64,000 nt of DNA from Isoperla grammatica (Eukaryota; Arthropoda; Insecta; Plecoptera; Perlodidae), in the NCBI GenBank assembly GCA_945910005.1, contig OX246739.1:34127608-34191607 (forward strand), read 5' to 3'. Every line of letters starts with the position of its first letter. The first letter of the stretch is position 1. The notes beneath the pieces were generated by a model. The model was given only the letters and a program-made list of their open reading frames with translations. It was not told where the DNA came from and searched no databases. The position numbers and the translations under genes were made by a program. This document shows, one piece after another, positions 32,234 through 43,895 of the stretch.

Positions 32234-33380
32234 GCACGACTGAGGAGTAGATCAACTCGAAGTGGTAACAGCGCAGTCTCGTGGTGACGTGTAAACCAGC
32301 TGGCTCACAAGGCTGGCACACACGGTCTACTTTGATTCCATTATCGGTTCAACATCTTTAGCAATTATAGGGTACCAAATTCTCTTTATTTCCACGCTGG
32401 GACTACTAATGATCTTCGCACTACTGCACGCTATAATGACCGCCTCTTTTAACTTGTGTTTTCTCATATCCCTCTCCCTCAACAAGGTGCGAGCGGAAGT
32501 CCTAACCGGGAACAAACGTAATCTGCAAGTTGTGAGCTGGTAACCCTTTTATTCCATACATTGTTCTGGTGTTCTTTAATCCTAACTTGCAGTGGTCGTT
32601 TAGTTTCTCAAATATATAATTCCCCACACTGACACGTGATGGAATATACACAACACATAGAATCTTGAACTTCATTCTCCATTTCATAGGCAACCATGAG
32701 ACTTGAACACCGATCTTATAAAGGAGCTTAAAATCCTCCTTATATTTTCAGCTACTTGCGGGACATATTGTACACCTATATAGCTTGTAAAGCTATTGTA
32801 TAGCATATTGTCCCGCAAGTAGCTGAAAATATAAGGAGGATTTTAAGCTCCTTCAATATAAGGACGGTGTTCAGGTCTAATGGTTGCCTACAAAATGTTT
32901 TCATTAAAAACAAACCGGAGAATGAGGTTCAAGAATCTATGTGTTGTGTATATTCCATCAAGTATCAGTGTGAGGAATTATATACTTGAGAAACTAAACG
33001 ACCACTGCAAGTTAGGATTAAAGAACACCAGAACAATGTTCGGAATAAAAGGGTTACCAGCTCACAACTTGCAGATTACATTTATTCCCGGTGTCACCAC
33101 CCAGTTTGGACTTCCACTCGCACCTTGTCGAGGGAGAGGGATATGAGAAAACGCAAGGTAAAAGAGGCGGCCATTATAGCGTGCAGTAGTGCGAAGATCA
33201 TTAGTAGCACTAGCGTGGAAATAAAGGGAATTTGGTACCCTATAATTGCTAAATATGTTGAACCGATAATGGAATCAAAGTAGACCATGTATGCCAGCCT
33301 TGTGAGCCAGCTGGTTTACACGTCACCACGAGACTGCGCTGTTACCACTTCGAGACTGATGATCTATCCCTCAGTCGTGC

Positions 33381-33410
33381 CTGATGATGACAGCAGAGCA
33401 GCTGTCGAAA
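33381..33410 (+). ncRNA. Hammerhead-like motif of Penelope-like element, copy 2
   Basis: CTGATGAT, perfect 6-bp stem GACAGC/GCTGTC with AGAGCA loop, then GAAA. Same architecture as copy 1 and as 53076-53105. Confidence 0.35.
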
Positions 33411-34166
33411 TAGTGCGTGACGTGATGTTGAATAACATCGACAAAGTTTTAACTGTGTAAGTCCTACAGTGATTTTTATTAAATAAGATAGTCATATTGG
33501 AAAAAGTATTTGACATTACGTCCGCATAACATGTTGACGCCGGTTTTGACTGAGAATGTATGGCTTAGTGTCTAAGCCTGTCTAAGCGACGTTTGCTCGT
33601 GCTATGTAGTATTACAAGAGTACAAATAATATTGGTGATAGCACAGATAACTAATTAGTTATCTGTGGTGATAGTGTGTGTCATAGTGTCTAAGCTGAGC
33701 TGCTGAGCTAGTGCTCAAGCCTGTCTAATAAGCGAAGTTTGCTCGTGCTATATAGTAGTATTACATGAGTACAACCAATATTGCTGATAGGGTACGCGCG
33801 TCACAGTTGCAGTGCTGATTTATTCGGGTCGCTGATGGTCAAAGGTCATCGTCACCGTCCATCGCGTAATGATAGCACAGTATCCGTTATCTGTGATGAC
33901 TGTCTAGCTCTAGTCTGGTTGCGACGCGTGCGTGAGAATGGCTGAAAAGTCATCATCGCATAAGAGGAAAAAAAAAGATATTATAGACAGGCGATAAGTC
34001 GATGACACTGCGTTCAAGCCCCTCGCCATTATGAAGGGAACTAACTATACGAATCTCAATAACAATAATGACCCAGCAAACCAAAGATCTTCAGATGTAA
34101 AAATATTATCCACATGCGTGCGCGTGTGTCTGCAGCCTACACACTTATGGCTTAGCGATAAAACAA

Positions 34167-34205
<39 letters not shown>

Positions 34206-36244
34206 AAAAAAAAAACGCGAAACTACAACGCGTCACCGTAATCGAAATGTGCACTAGCGAGTCATATCTACTCCGATTTGTCGCCATTTTTTTCTCGCAT
34301 TTCTTTCTGTATCATCTTAAAAGGGTTGGATGGAAGATAAGGTTTAGCTAGCCTTAATCCCGCCTTTTAATAAAAGACCTTAATCAATCAATCAATCAAT
34401 CTTCACTCGCAAGTTTCGTGTTTTCCTTCATAAAAATAAAAACATAAAATTAAACATCAATAATCAGCTTATACAATTTCAAGCTTCCATTGATGTAGTA
34501 AAACCTTGTATTGGATAGCTGCTGGTTTCTATTGACCTACCCACGCCATGCAACTCAACAGAGATGCAAATAAAGGACAGGTTGAACATGAGTTTTGAAC
34601 AATAGTAAATGTTCAGATTTATTGGTTTTCATTTTCTCATGTAGGTATAACATCATTACATAAAATGCCAATTAGACTATGCTAATCGTAATATGTATAA
34701 ATGAGAAATCTTGAAAACAATACAAAAAATAATTGTACACCAATTAGGCCTATTAATTATCGTATATTGAATGAATGATGTAGTTATAGATACAAATATA
34801 TAATTAACCTATTATAGATTCATTACAGAAACATACAATGTAACAACCTTAAAGTTCTGTGTAACGATATAAGTACAAAAAACCAAACTAAAACATTAAT
34901 AACATAATATACATTCACGGTAACGGACCTTCTAAAGCTAAACATTTGCTCATCAACAGACTCATAGAGCTACTGCCGCAAGTAACACACTTGCCAAGAG
35001 TGTCTACGAGGTGTTGTAGGTCCAATTATCGTTACTCAAGTTATAGTTTCTATTAAAACAAGGCCATACAACATAAGATGGTACAATAGTTCTTGTGCCC
35101 TTTTTCAATTAAAATGTAGCACACATAATATCAACACACGGCCATTTCTTTGCTGTCGCACTCTTATTTCCTTCCTTTTTCTGAAATCATTAACTTGACA
35201 AACTAATTGAAATAAGGCATCAGGTTAACATTTTATTTGTTTACTGAAAATCACACTGTAACTTTAGCCATAGTAAGTAGTAGACGCCTTCGTAAATGTC
35301 TATATATTCGTCTAGTAATACTTAACCATGGGGTGAGCCCAGCCAAAGACTGCATAGTGCATAATTTGAAACGGTCTTATAAAAATGTGTGTTTTCTTTG
35401 TATAAATCCTCTAGTACAGTAGTACAGAGATTCCCGTAACTGTGGTCCGTGGACGCTTGGGGGTCTATATGAATGTGCCCCATCGGGGCCACGAAATTCA
35501 GAAAAAATTAAAGGATTAACAAATAACTTGCATAGTTATATATTCATGTTCTATTTTGAAGTTTACTTTATATTCAGTCTCGTAAATAATAATAGGGGAT
35601 TAAATTGTGCTATAGCTATATCTTACTGGGATAACGGGGAGGGGGGGGAGGGGGGGGAGGGGGAGACGTACATAGTATTAATGGTAACTGGAAGGGTTTA
35701 CTAATTTTGTTGGAAATTGACAAGGGGTCCACAGTTTACAAAAGTTTGGTAACTTCTGTTCGAGTTAACTTCAGATATGCTGACACCAAACGAGACCTAA
35801 AATGTTACATTGATAGGGCAATAGTTTCTGTATCCAGTGGTGAAATACAAGTAGTTTGAAGTCAATATGAAGTAGCTGGTAGTTTCCCATGGTAAGACAG
35901 ATGACGAGTTGAGTCGTACATTATGTTCGTTTGTCCTGTGATCACTACTCTAGGAGTCGGTATCCACGCGAAAGTGTACTGGGCGTAACCGTGAGGCTTT
36001 GTTCAGTGGTAATGTACTACAACTGTGATGGTAGTTAGGTTTTTACCCCTGATTTTCGAGTAGGAGTAGGAACAACAGAAACGATCACAACTGTGAAAAA
36101 TCTGTAGTTTTTTTTTCAAGTAAGGATAACTGTGATTTCTACACCCATCTCCGTTACAATTACGTATTTCCGGATTCCTCCTGGCGTAAAATACCATGAT
36201 GGAGACGGACAAACGAACAAATGTAGACTTCTGTCTCTACATTA

Positions 36245-36346
36245 CTAGTGTTTGTTGTTCATCTCGACTGAATTCGATGCGTGTTGAAACTTCGCAAAAG
36301 TCTCTCCGACGAGGAGCGGGAAAATCAGACTTGCCTCCGCAAATAC
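36245..36346 (-). CDS. DHPS: DHPS-A exon 5
   Basis: Acceptor ccttttccag. Encodes [20 protein letters not shown] then [13 protein letters not shown] and TAG at 36245-36247. The VYADASLVFPLLVAETFA block of DHPS is clear. Confidence 0.92.
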   Translation of the reverse strand, partial: VFAEASLIFPLLVGETFAKFQHASNSVEMNNKH

Positions 36347-39300
36347 CTGGAAAAGGTGAAATCAAAGTTAATGATTTACTCGAAATAGACTGTTCACGCC
36401 ATATTTCAATGCCGCTCGTTTATTTCCGGTGGTTTGACTAGGGTAGTCTATCACGTCATTTCTCTAGCTTATCGTTGTAATATCTCCTGTCTGTTGTCTG
36501 TCTGGCCCCAGTCTTGTCTCTGACTGTCGTACATCGGTTGCACTCTGGACGTACTGTCGTTCGTGGGTGTCGTGTTTTTCGCTGACTTTATGTCAAACTC
36601 TCATTTCTCAGCTTGATAACTATCCTGTTCTTATTCCTATATTTTCTTCCTTCATCTTGCTATGCTATTATACTCCTAGCTATACTATCCCCAGCGCCGG
36701 TCATAATTACAGCAAGTGTCAAGTCATCTGCGTCACCTGTTCACCACGTCATCCACCGAAGCTAATGTAAGTGAAATTTCTCTCCTTTCTAATGTATTTA
36801 TTTCTCCCTAGCAAAAAATACAGTCCACTGCTGCTATCTTCAGGGCAATCACCCCTACATAGACCGTCAGATATTTTATCATCATTTAGAAGCAAAGAAA
36901 TATGTCAATGTGGGATAAGTGTTATTACTAATATAATATCGTTTCTGATTAACAAGAAATAATTACAAATTTCGAAAATTTATATTATGTAAGAATTCTT
37001 CATTTCTATACTAAAGTCGCTCCACAGCAACTTTGGGGCAGGGGATGTCACAGATGAGCGAGGCTTGGCCAATCATATGGGAGTATTGGTGAAATCTGCC
37101 CGCTGATTGGCCACATCATCACTCCTGGGTCTGAGTGAGTTCACTAGTGAGTTACATTTCCGTGACACATAAGTTTAGTATATATACACGCGGAGATCCA
37201 GAAAGAGACATTTCGCTTACCGCTTTCAAAACAATAGTTACCTATATTATCAAATATTTAATACACGCTTCGTTAATACAGGAAACTGGAGATGCGGCGA
37301 ACCTGACGGCTTGAGTTGACGACAACGAACACGGCCAGCTTGACTGACACATGAACAGTGAGTCTAGATACCTTAGCATAGTAGTCATAGAAATACCTCG
37401 TCTTCACTTGGGACTTATGGGTCATCCAAGTAGTAAACACAGGGTAGCATTGGTTGTTATGAAACAAAATATTTGTTTACTAATTAAGTGACTCACTCAG
37501 TACCATCCAGTGTAAGAGAGGTTATGGTTTTCATGTGGTTAACATTCATTCCCGAGACAATCTTAATCTTACAGACGTTTTCGTCATAAGACGAGGAACT
37601 CGTGGCTTGGGGCTCATTGGTCGGCCAAGAATCACTCAGCTATGACGAAAGCCCATGTAAGGTTGTCTCGGGACGCGTATGGTACATTTTATAAGATTAT
37701 ATCAAATTAAACTGAAATAATAATCCATATTATGCCATACTTCGTTTGCTACTAAATTAATTTCGTGTATTAAAAGCTTCGGAGGCGGAGATGAAAATAG
37801 ACCATTTTCAAAATTATCTAAGACCCGTATAGATAAAATTAATCACAGTCTTCTAAATCTTCAATTAGAACAATCCACATCAATGGAAAATGGAAAATTT
37901 TTTACATAGCATTTAAAAACTAGTTTTCATTGTTGTCATTGAAGATTTAGAGGACCGTGATTACCTCAATCTAAGGTTCTTAGATCAAATTATGAAAATT
38001 GTCTATTTGGGAGCAACGAGTGGACTTCTCTGCCAAGTACCAAATCAAGCCGCTAGACCTGGCGCTCACCGGAAATTGTTGATGTTTATTGTATTAGCGA
38101 AGCTTCTATTATAGGCAACCCAAGATTACCTTACACATGCTTTCGTCACAGGCAAGGTATTCGCATAGCCAACCAGCGAACCGTCCGAGACAAGCGCGCG
38201 CAGATAACCATCGCTGATTGGCTACGAATACCTCGCGTGTGACGAAAGCATGTGAAAGGTTATCTTGAAAGTATTTACTGGTCGTACCTTGACGGGAGTC
38301 GCATCCTTGTGTATCTTGCCCCAGGACTTGGCCTCGTCCGGCCTCGCACCGCTATCGCTGCCGTCGAACTCTGTCGCCGTGTTCAGATAGACGGCGAAGT
38401 CGGCTCCATTGCGCATCATGTTCGCGTTGCATATGTGGTGCTTGATGAGCCCACCGCCCACTATAATAATCCCCGTGTTGGTCGCGTTCAGTACCTGCGT
38501 GGTCAGGCGGCGCAGATCTGAAAACCACCACGGTTAGGTTCTCGGTCGCCCTTCCTACGGCGACACATTTTCTGGTGACGACCTTAGCAAGAAAGGTATC
38601 CTCCTTTAGCAGCCTTTCAGACTTTTCCAGGAACACTTTCACAGGAACAACTGAATAATTGAAGAGGTAAATGGAAAAACCTGTAGGTCTACATTTGCAC
38701 CATTTTGAGTTATAGCTATGAAAATATGTAAATGAAAGGTATATCCTCAATTTTATTTTGTGTAAAAATCAGTTCAGTCAGGAGTCTATTGCTTGAACCC
38801 ATTTCGACCGTGGAAAACGAAGTTTAGTCCTTGGACATAGCTTGTTTTTCCATGTAACACAGCCAGTTTTCTATTTGCCTCTTCAATTTTTAATTTGAGT
38901 GTCCAAATTGTTTTACCACGCTGGTTTTGACCACCGTGGTTCGCCAATTGACGGACCGTCCATTGGCGAACCTGTTATAGATCTCGACGAACCTGTTATA
39001 GATCTCACACGACGAGTGAGCTATACGAACTATAGTTCGCCTGGATTACAGAGGTACTTGAAGAACAACTTACCTGAACGTCTAAAAGGTGAAGAGCTTC
39101 GCACAAGGGTGTAAAGTTAATGGTTTAGTGTTAATTTAAGGAGGCAATGATTGGCTTCACCCACTCACCCTCGATAATGTCCAACACCAGCCCCGGATTC
39201 CGCTGAGAGTGGAAGTACATCATATCGCCGAGGCTACCGTCAGTCAGGGCCGGACTGAACATGGGGATCTTGTTCTTGGCTGCCCAATAGCAGATGGAGT

Positions 39301-42300
39301 CGGGGTGGTTTATCTCCTCCCCCAGTCGGGCAATCATCCTCGAAGGAGTCCACAAGAATCCCTGTTCCTTCTGTTTTTTTAACATCTCGTCGAAGATAGG
39401 CATGATCCAGTTCTCGAACATGCAGTAATTGTCATTCGGAACGATGAGATTGCCTGTTCGGTTGTGGCCCTTTTCCCGGAGTGTTTTACCGTCTAAGTGG
39501 AAGGACCCTAGAGACAAACACGAAACAGAATAGATCATTTGCTTTGTTATTTCTTAACCCTAGTGTGTGCTATACACAATTTAAACATTTACCGTTTCTT
39601 TAGAAATTCAGACACCTATTCGCGTCATCATAATATCGAACATTACGGGGTTTTAACTCTGGGGCAGATACAATAATTACGTGGAAACACAGGATCATTT
39701 TAATGAAGTATCATTTTTGAATTACTCTTCACGTCAAAATTTACGTAATGTGTATCCCAAATTCGCTATTAAAGAGACACCTGTCAATTGTTGGTATCAA
39801 AATTTGCTATATTTATTATTTAATACGCATATCATTGATTACCGGCACGAAGCCTTTTCTTCCTGAAGATGGTTTGGATACATCTAGCAACAATGACAAA
39901 ATGACAACTTGATGAGAGTTGACAGCTGTTGAGAGTTGTCTGAAATACGCGATCGTAAACTGTGTGGTTTGCAAATGGCTAGTTGAACTAAAACGAGTGC
40001 CAGATTTAATTCATACAGTGGCAGGTTTTAATCTAGTGGTAACGAAAAAGCTAAGTTCAACACAAGTTAATTCTCTAGTTCCTAACACCTACTCAGAAGA
40101 TATCAAATAGTGATAAATTATTACTGATAATATTTTACCATGTATTAGAATTTGTAAAAACTCCAAACACAGTTGGTGTGATTACCGAAACACTTTCATA
40201 ATCGGGAGAGCGTCCTTATACGAATGTATGATTGTATTTTGTTGATACAGCGTGCACAACACGGTCATACCACTGTGGTCATACTATTGTGGTGATATAA
40301 GGATGCGAAGTCAGCTGGAGAGTAGTTTAGACTGGGAAGTGGGAACACTATTCTTGAACTCACCCTGAGTCTGCAAACAGGTAGTAGGCTCGAGTACCCC
40401 CACCACCGGATCTCGGCCGGAAGTACGGTAGAGAGTGTGAGGGCTGTGGGGTTACTCGAGCCTACTACCTGTGTGCAGACTCAGGGTGAATTTGAGTATA
40501 AATGTCTGAATATATGTAGTACATATGTAGTACTTGAAGAACAACTTACCTGAATGTCTAAAAGGTGAAGAGCTTCGCACAAGGGTGTAAAGTTAATGGT
40601 TTAGTGTTAATTTAAGGAGGCAATGATTGGCTTCACCCACTCACCCTCGATAATGTCCAACACCAGCCCCGGATTCCGCTGAGAGTGGAAGTACATCATA
40701 TCGCCGAGGCTAGTAGCCTCGGCTAGCCTCGGCTCTAGGTAAGTGTACATATTATGTACACTTACCTATAGCTTTGAAGTTGGGGTGAAGTTGATTTTGT
40801 GATTGATGCGTTAGTAAATTCGAAACTATAACTACACTATATTCGAACAAGTTAATCACAAAGAAAGAACGAATCTATATTTACCAACAAATGTCGGCGC
40901 CATGCACTTGATAAGATCCTCTTCCACTCCTCCCGCCGTAGTGACGATGCAATCGATTAATCGATGTTGTGCGAGATATCGAATCGTCTCCCGGACTCCT
41001 GCCGACGCCATGTTCGAAGTGTAGCCCAGGAATATCGTGCAATTACTTCTCCGCTTTATAAACTCGTCGCCTTGGGGGGATGGTTTTACGCCCGCGGGGA
41101 TGGGTTGTTGTCTGCATATCAGCTGGAATAATACCACCCTTCAGTTCACGCACGGCACTCACATATCAAGGACACAGTATACCCCTACATTCTACAAGAA
41201 ATGTATGAAGTAGTGAAACTCGATCAATTTACTTGCAGCAAGCACATGTGCGCTCTGTTCCTATATGCCTAATAGCGGGTGTTACACGGAGAAGTTAGAA
41301 AAGTAAATCGCAGAAAGTAAAGAGTAGAGATACGCTATCCCTACTTAGCTTACGGGGTACTCTACGTAGCTTACGGCGAAAAGTGAAAAGTGAGAAGTTC
41401 TCCCCAAAAGTAGGACAATGTCGAACAAGTGAAAAGTCCCGTAAGCTATACGCTAGTCTTTACTTTTTGCGTTTTACTTTTTTAACTTCTACGTGTTATG
41501 GGCTGTGGGCCTAGGTGAAGAGTCGATTGTAGGCCTAAGATTCCGTGAATTTCGCCAACAAGTGACTAAAAGAAAAACTTGGATCTTCGATTGACAGCGG
41601 CAGGATATGGCAGCCATATCTTCACAACTTCAAACAGGTAGAGTAAGTCATTCTATTATCCAGCTAGAGATGAGAGCTACAGGGTATATACATTATACAA
41701 AGTAAATAAGCGTGGAACGCCACGTAATGGCAATGGCTATTCGGACTTAAATGTATACTAATTGTATCATCTCATTCCCAAATAGGGGTTATACTACTGT
41801 ACTTATATTGTATAATAACATTTAATTGTACGTTATCAATGACGAAGATAATTTTTATTTCATTCAGTAATTGCAATCTTTCTTTATCTCTAGTAATGAA
41901 AGGTCGTGTGGCTTGCTGTTCACGTAATATGTGACCCAGCACAGACACACACGTGACTAATGATGTGATAAGGAGTAAGTAGGCTCGTGAAGAATGCGTT
42001 GCCAAATATTATCTAGTCAAATAGAAGGCGGGGTGAGACAATTACCTTCTAGTCTCTGGGCGTGTAAACGGATACATAACCAACTGAATCTTTTGATTCA
42101 TATAGGAATGCGTGCAAAACCAACTGCATTATACCAAACGTACGATAGAAAACTATAGCGTAGTTTTATAATTCTCTTCTACTAAGTTGAAGACTTAGAA
42201 TACAAGAATATTTACATTTCCAATTTTTGAAATTAGAAATTTACAGTCAAAATAATTAAAATTATAGATTTTAGTAACAACATTCGGACTGAAGTTGCCG

Positions 42301-43895
42301 CGTTATGTTCAGCTACAATGCACGTAGGCCTACACGGCTTGGAAACTGGGTCTGTGCAACAACAACGCAATCAGTGCTAAAATACCATGGCAGTGATGCA
42401 CAAGTTGCACCAGTGCAAGACGACAAAACAAATGGTGTGTTACTATAAACTCGCTTTCAAACGAATGTAGGGAACAATTTGCCATTTTTTCCGTAAACGT
42501 TTCTTATTGCACTCATACACATGTGAACTCGCAAATAGAGTTAGATTGGCACTTGGCCACATGAACTTACGAAGATGATGAAACCACTGTATACATTTTT
42601 CTCCGTGAGGACAGCATTTTATTCGATAACATTCTTTAAAAATGAAATTATCATTCGACAGCTATAGACATGTCAATGGACCCCAACAGACTCAATTATC
42701 GTAAATGATATTAACCAAGGTTAACTGCATAATCAAATCCGATTTGAATTGTTCGAACCATATCACAGACACTAATTAACAGATTCTTAATCTGTATAAG
42801 ACGAGGCGTGAATGATAATGCAAGCGGATTACATAAAAATGGCCCATGTGATTCATTGCTTTATTCATTGGTCTCGCTTACAGAACAATGATCAATACAA
42901 ATAAATGTTTAATACCAAACTCCACAGCAGCGATGAAAAATGATGCAAAAATAATTGAATAAAAATAGCAAGGTTAGTGTACTGACACAATAATGTAGTT
43001 CGTTGTGTTGAAATATTATGGATGTAATTTAACTTAATTGGAAACATTATCAACGTGCAAAAATGGTAACAAATCGGTTTTGATAAACCGTGGTAGACTG
43101 TACATTATACGCCACATTTATTATAATTTTTATTTGCTCATTTTATGTGAACATTTTGTTACCCCAATGGAACCATCGTCTGTCTTACACCTGTTTACTA
43201 AAATGATTATGTACGCCTAGTTTTATATGTTTATTAACTAGGTTTTAGTTAATTTTAGTATAGGTTAGCAGTCACTTCTTGTGTTTGGAGCAGTGTTATT
43301 TTCTGCCTACCCTCTACGTCAAAAACCGCAGACAATTTTCATTTTTTAATTATATCTCAAGATTGAAACACAAAATCGAAAATCTGAGAAATCATAGCGC
43401 TGTGGTTTGGTAAGCCCTACACACTGAATGATAAATGTATCAAACCTTACAATCAGTATGACTGTGATAATTATTTTCTTAAATTACTAAGAACATAAGT
43501 ATCACAGTCATACTGATTATAATGTTGGATACATTTATCATTCAGTGTGTAGGGCTTACCAAACCACAGCGCTATGATTTCTCAGATTTTCGATTTTGTG
43601 TTTCAATCTTGAGATATAATTAAAAAATGAAAATGTTCTGCAGTTTTTGACGTAGACGTATCCTTCGCCCTTATATAGAGAGTTCTCTCACCATGTTGTT
43701 TATTTCCTCGACTGCCAGTCCGAAGTTCGTCGCTTGGAAGCCGCAGTTCTTGTAGGTGCTGAGCAGCGCGTGGTAGTTCACCCCGTTGTTGAAGTCGTAC
43801 CCCCTCACTATGGGGGTGTCTTTGGCCACGGGGGCGCTTTCTAGAAGCACCGCCGCGCGGGCCATGTCCTCCTTTGAAGTCTGGCGTTTCAGCAT
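36245..43895 (-). CDS. DHPS: Deoxyhypusine synthase, paralogue A (5 coding exons)
   Basis: Transfers the aminobutyl group of spermidine to a lysine of eIF5A, using NAD, in the cytosol as a tetramer. Exons 43692-43895, 40885-41122, 39169-39507, 38288-38517 and 36245-36346 join in frame to 1113 nt, 370 residues, close to the usual ~369. Visible blocks: [77 protein letters not shown] and the catalytic-lysine segment [14 protein letters not shown]. All boundaries are GT-AG. The ATG at 43895 gives an N-terminus similar in length to other DHPS. A second copy with the same exon layout (57508-63276) lies upstream on the same strand. Both retain the active-site motifs. Confidence 0.95.
37012..37130. 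mobile_element. Palindromic MITE with CCAAT motifs, copy 4
   Basis: GTCGCTCCACAGCAACTTTG, matching the complement of copy 1, with TGTCACAGATGAGCG, GGCCAATCATATG and CTGATTGGCC. The right arm is truncated. Confidence 0.6.
37551..37672. mobile_element. Palindromic MITE
   Basis: Termini CCCGAGACAA and TTGTCTCGGG. Inside, TTTTCGTCATAAGACGAG and AGCTATGACGAAAGC pair, with CATTGGTCGGCC in the loop. Related to 38119-38270 through the CGTCA/TGACGAAAGC motif. Confidence 0.65.
37785..38015. mobile_element. AT-rich palindromic MITE
   Basis: AAAATAGACCATTTTCAAAA and ATCACAGTCTTCTAAATCTTC are matched in reverse by GAAGATTTAGAGGACCGTGAT and ATGAAAATTGTCTATTT. Confidence 0.65.
38119..38270. mobile_element. 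Palindromic MITE next to DHPS-A exon 4
   Basis: CCTTACACATGCTTTCGTCAC pairs with GTGACGAAAGCATGTGAAAGG; GGTATTCG and CGAATACC pair internally. Contains GCTGATTGGC. Confidence 0.7.
38288..38517 (-). CDS. DHPS: DHPS-A exon 4 (active-site lysine)
   Basis: Acceptor gttttcag, donor AAG|GTACGA. Encodes [40 protein letters not shown] and [18 protein letters not shown] with the catalytic lysine. A MITE ends 18 bp beyond the donor. Confidence 0.95.
39054..39236. repeat. Source copy of 183-bp DHPS-A exon-edge duplication
   Basis: Identical to 40530-40712 except one base. Comprises 68 bp of exon 3 coding sequence (39169-39236), the donor and 115 bp of intron. Confidence 0.93.
39169..39507 (-). CDS. 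DHPS: DHPS-A exon 3
   Basis: Acceptor gtctctag, donor G|GTGAGT. Encodes [52 protein letters not shown] and GLVLDIIE. Its last 68 bp, donor and intron start are copied at 40530-40712. Confidence 0.95.
40358..40492. mobile_element. Palindromic element
   Basis: CACCCTGAGTCTGCAAACAGG with TAGTAGGCTCGAGTA is mirrored by TACTCGAGCCTACTA and CCTGTGTGCAGACTCAGGGTG around a ~45-bp loop. Confidence 0.75.
40530..40712. repeat. DHPS: Second copy of 183-bp DHPS-A exon-edge duplication
   Basis: Placed between exons 2 and 3. It has the 3' end of exon 3 with its donor but no acceptor. The coding fragment runs into a short TAGCCTCGGC repeat and a perfect palindrome (40738-40769). Confidence 0.93.
40738..40769. 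repeat. Perfect palindrome carrying splice-donor-like ends
   Basis: AGGTAAGTGTACATA is followed by its exact complement, so GTAAGT is presented on both strands. Confidence 0.75.
40885..41122 (-). CDS. DHPS: DHPS-A exon 2
   Basis: Acceptor attattccag, donor G|GTAAAT. Encodes [19 protein letters not shown] and [19 protein letters not shown], including NAD-contacting segments. Confidence 0.94.
41277..41501. mobile_element. MITE with long terminal inverted repeats
   Basis: Left GAAGTTAGAAAAGTAAATCG and GCAGAAAGTAAAGA pair with right TCTTTACTTTTTGC and GTTTTACTTTTTTAACTTC. In DHPS-A intron 1/2 region. Confidence 0.7.
43314..43656. mobile_element. 343-bp near-perfect palindrome
   Basis: Arms of about 150 bp from CTACGTCAAAAACCGCAGA to its mirror CTGCAGTTTTTGACGTAG, with very few mismatches and a short AT-rich centre near 43480. 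A recent MITE or foldback element in DHPS-A intron 1. Confidence 0.85.
43692..43895 (-). CDS. DHPS: DHPS-A exon 1
   Basis: ATG at 43895-43893, 68 codons, ends EEINNM before GTGAGA. A 343-bp palindrome begins 36 bp inside the intron. The start was chosen at [11 protein letters not shown]; an upstream in-frame TTG is not a plausible start. Confidence 0.9.

Larger units (their letters stand above)
32131..33475. mobile_element. Inverted pair of Penelope-like retroelement 3' ends (GIY-YIG)
   Basis: Two ~650-bp copies face each other around 32787: minus copy about 32131-32769, plus copy about 32807-33475. Read with frameshifts, each shows the end of a GIY-YIG endonuclease region: VVYIP, then ETKRPLQVRIKEHQ, then ERDMRKRKVKEAAIIACSS and IKGIWYPII before a stop. 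Both end with a CTGATGA-hairpin-GAAA motif and the same terminal GTGTAAGTCCTACA. The reverse transcriptase is absent; both are dead fragments. Confidence 0.7.
31614..36244. other. Interval between convergent dynein and DHPS-A genes
   Basis: No host gene recognised. Apart from the Penelope-like pair it holds an AAT/A-rich stretch (32030-32105), an imperfect duplication (33556-33632 and 33684-33790), a perfect palindrome around 33645-33670 (CACAGATAACTAATTAGTTA..), (AAT)n at 34168-34203, an (AATC)n tail near 34380 and a G-rich run at 35638-35668. AATAAA near 32034 is the first clear plus-strand polyadenylation signal after the dynein stop; TTTATT at 35232 could serve DHPS-A. Confidence 0.5.
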
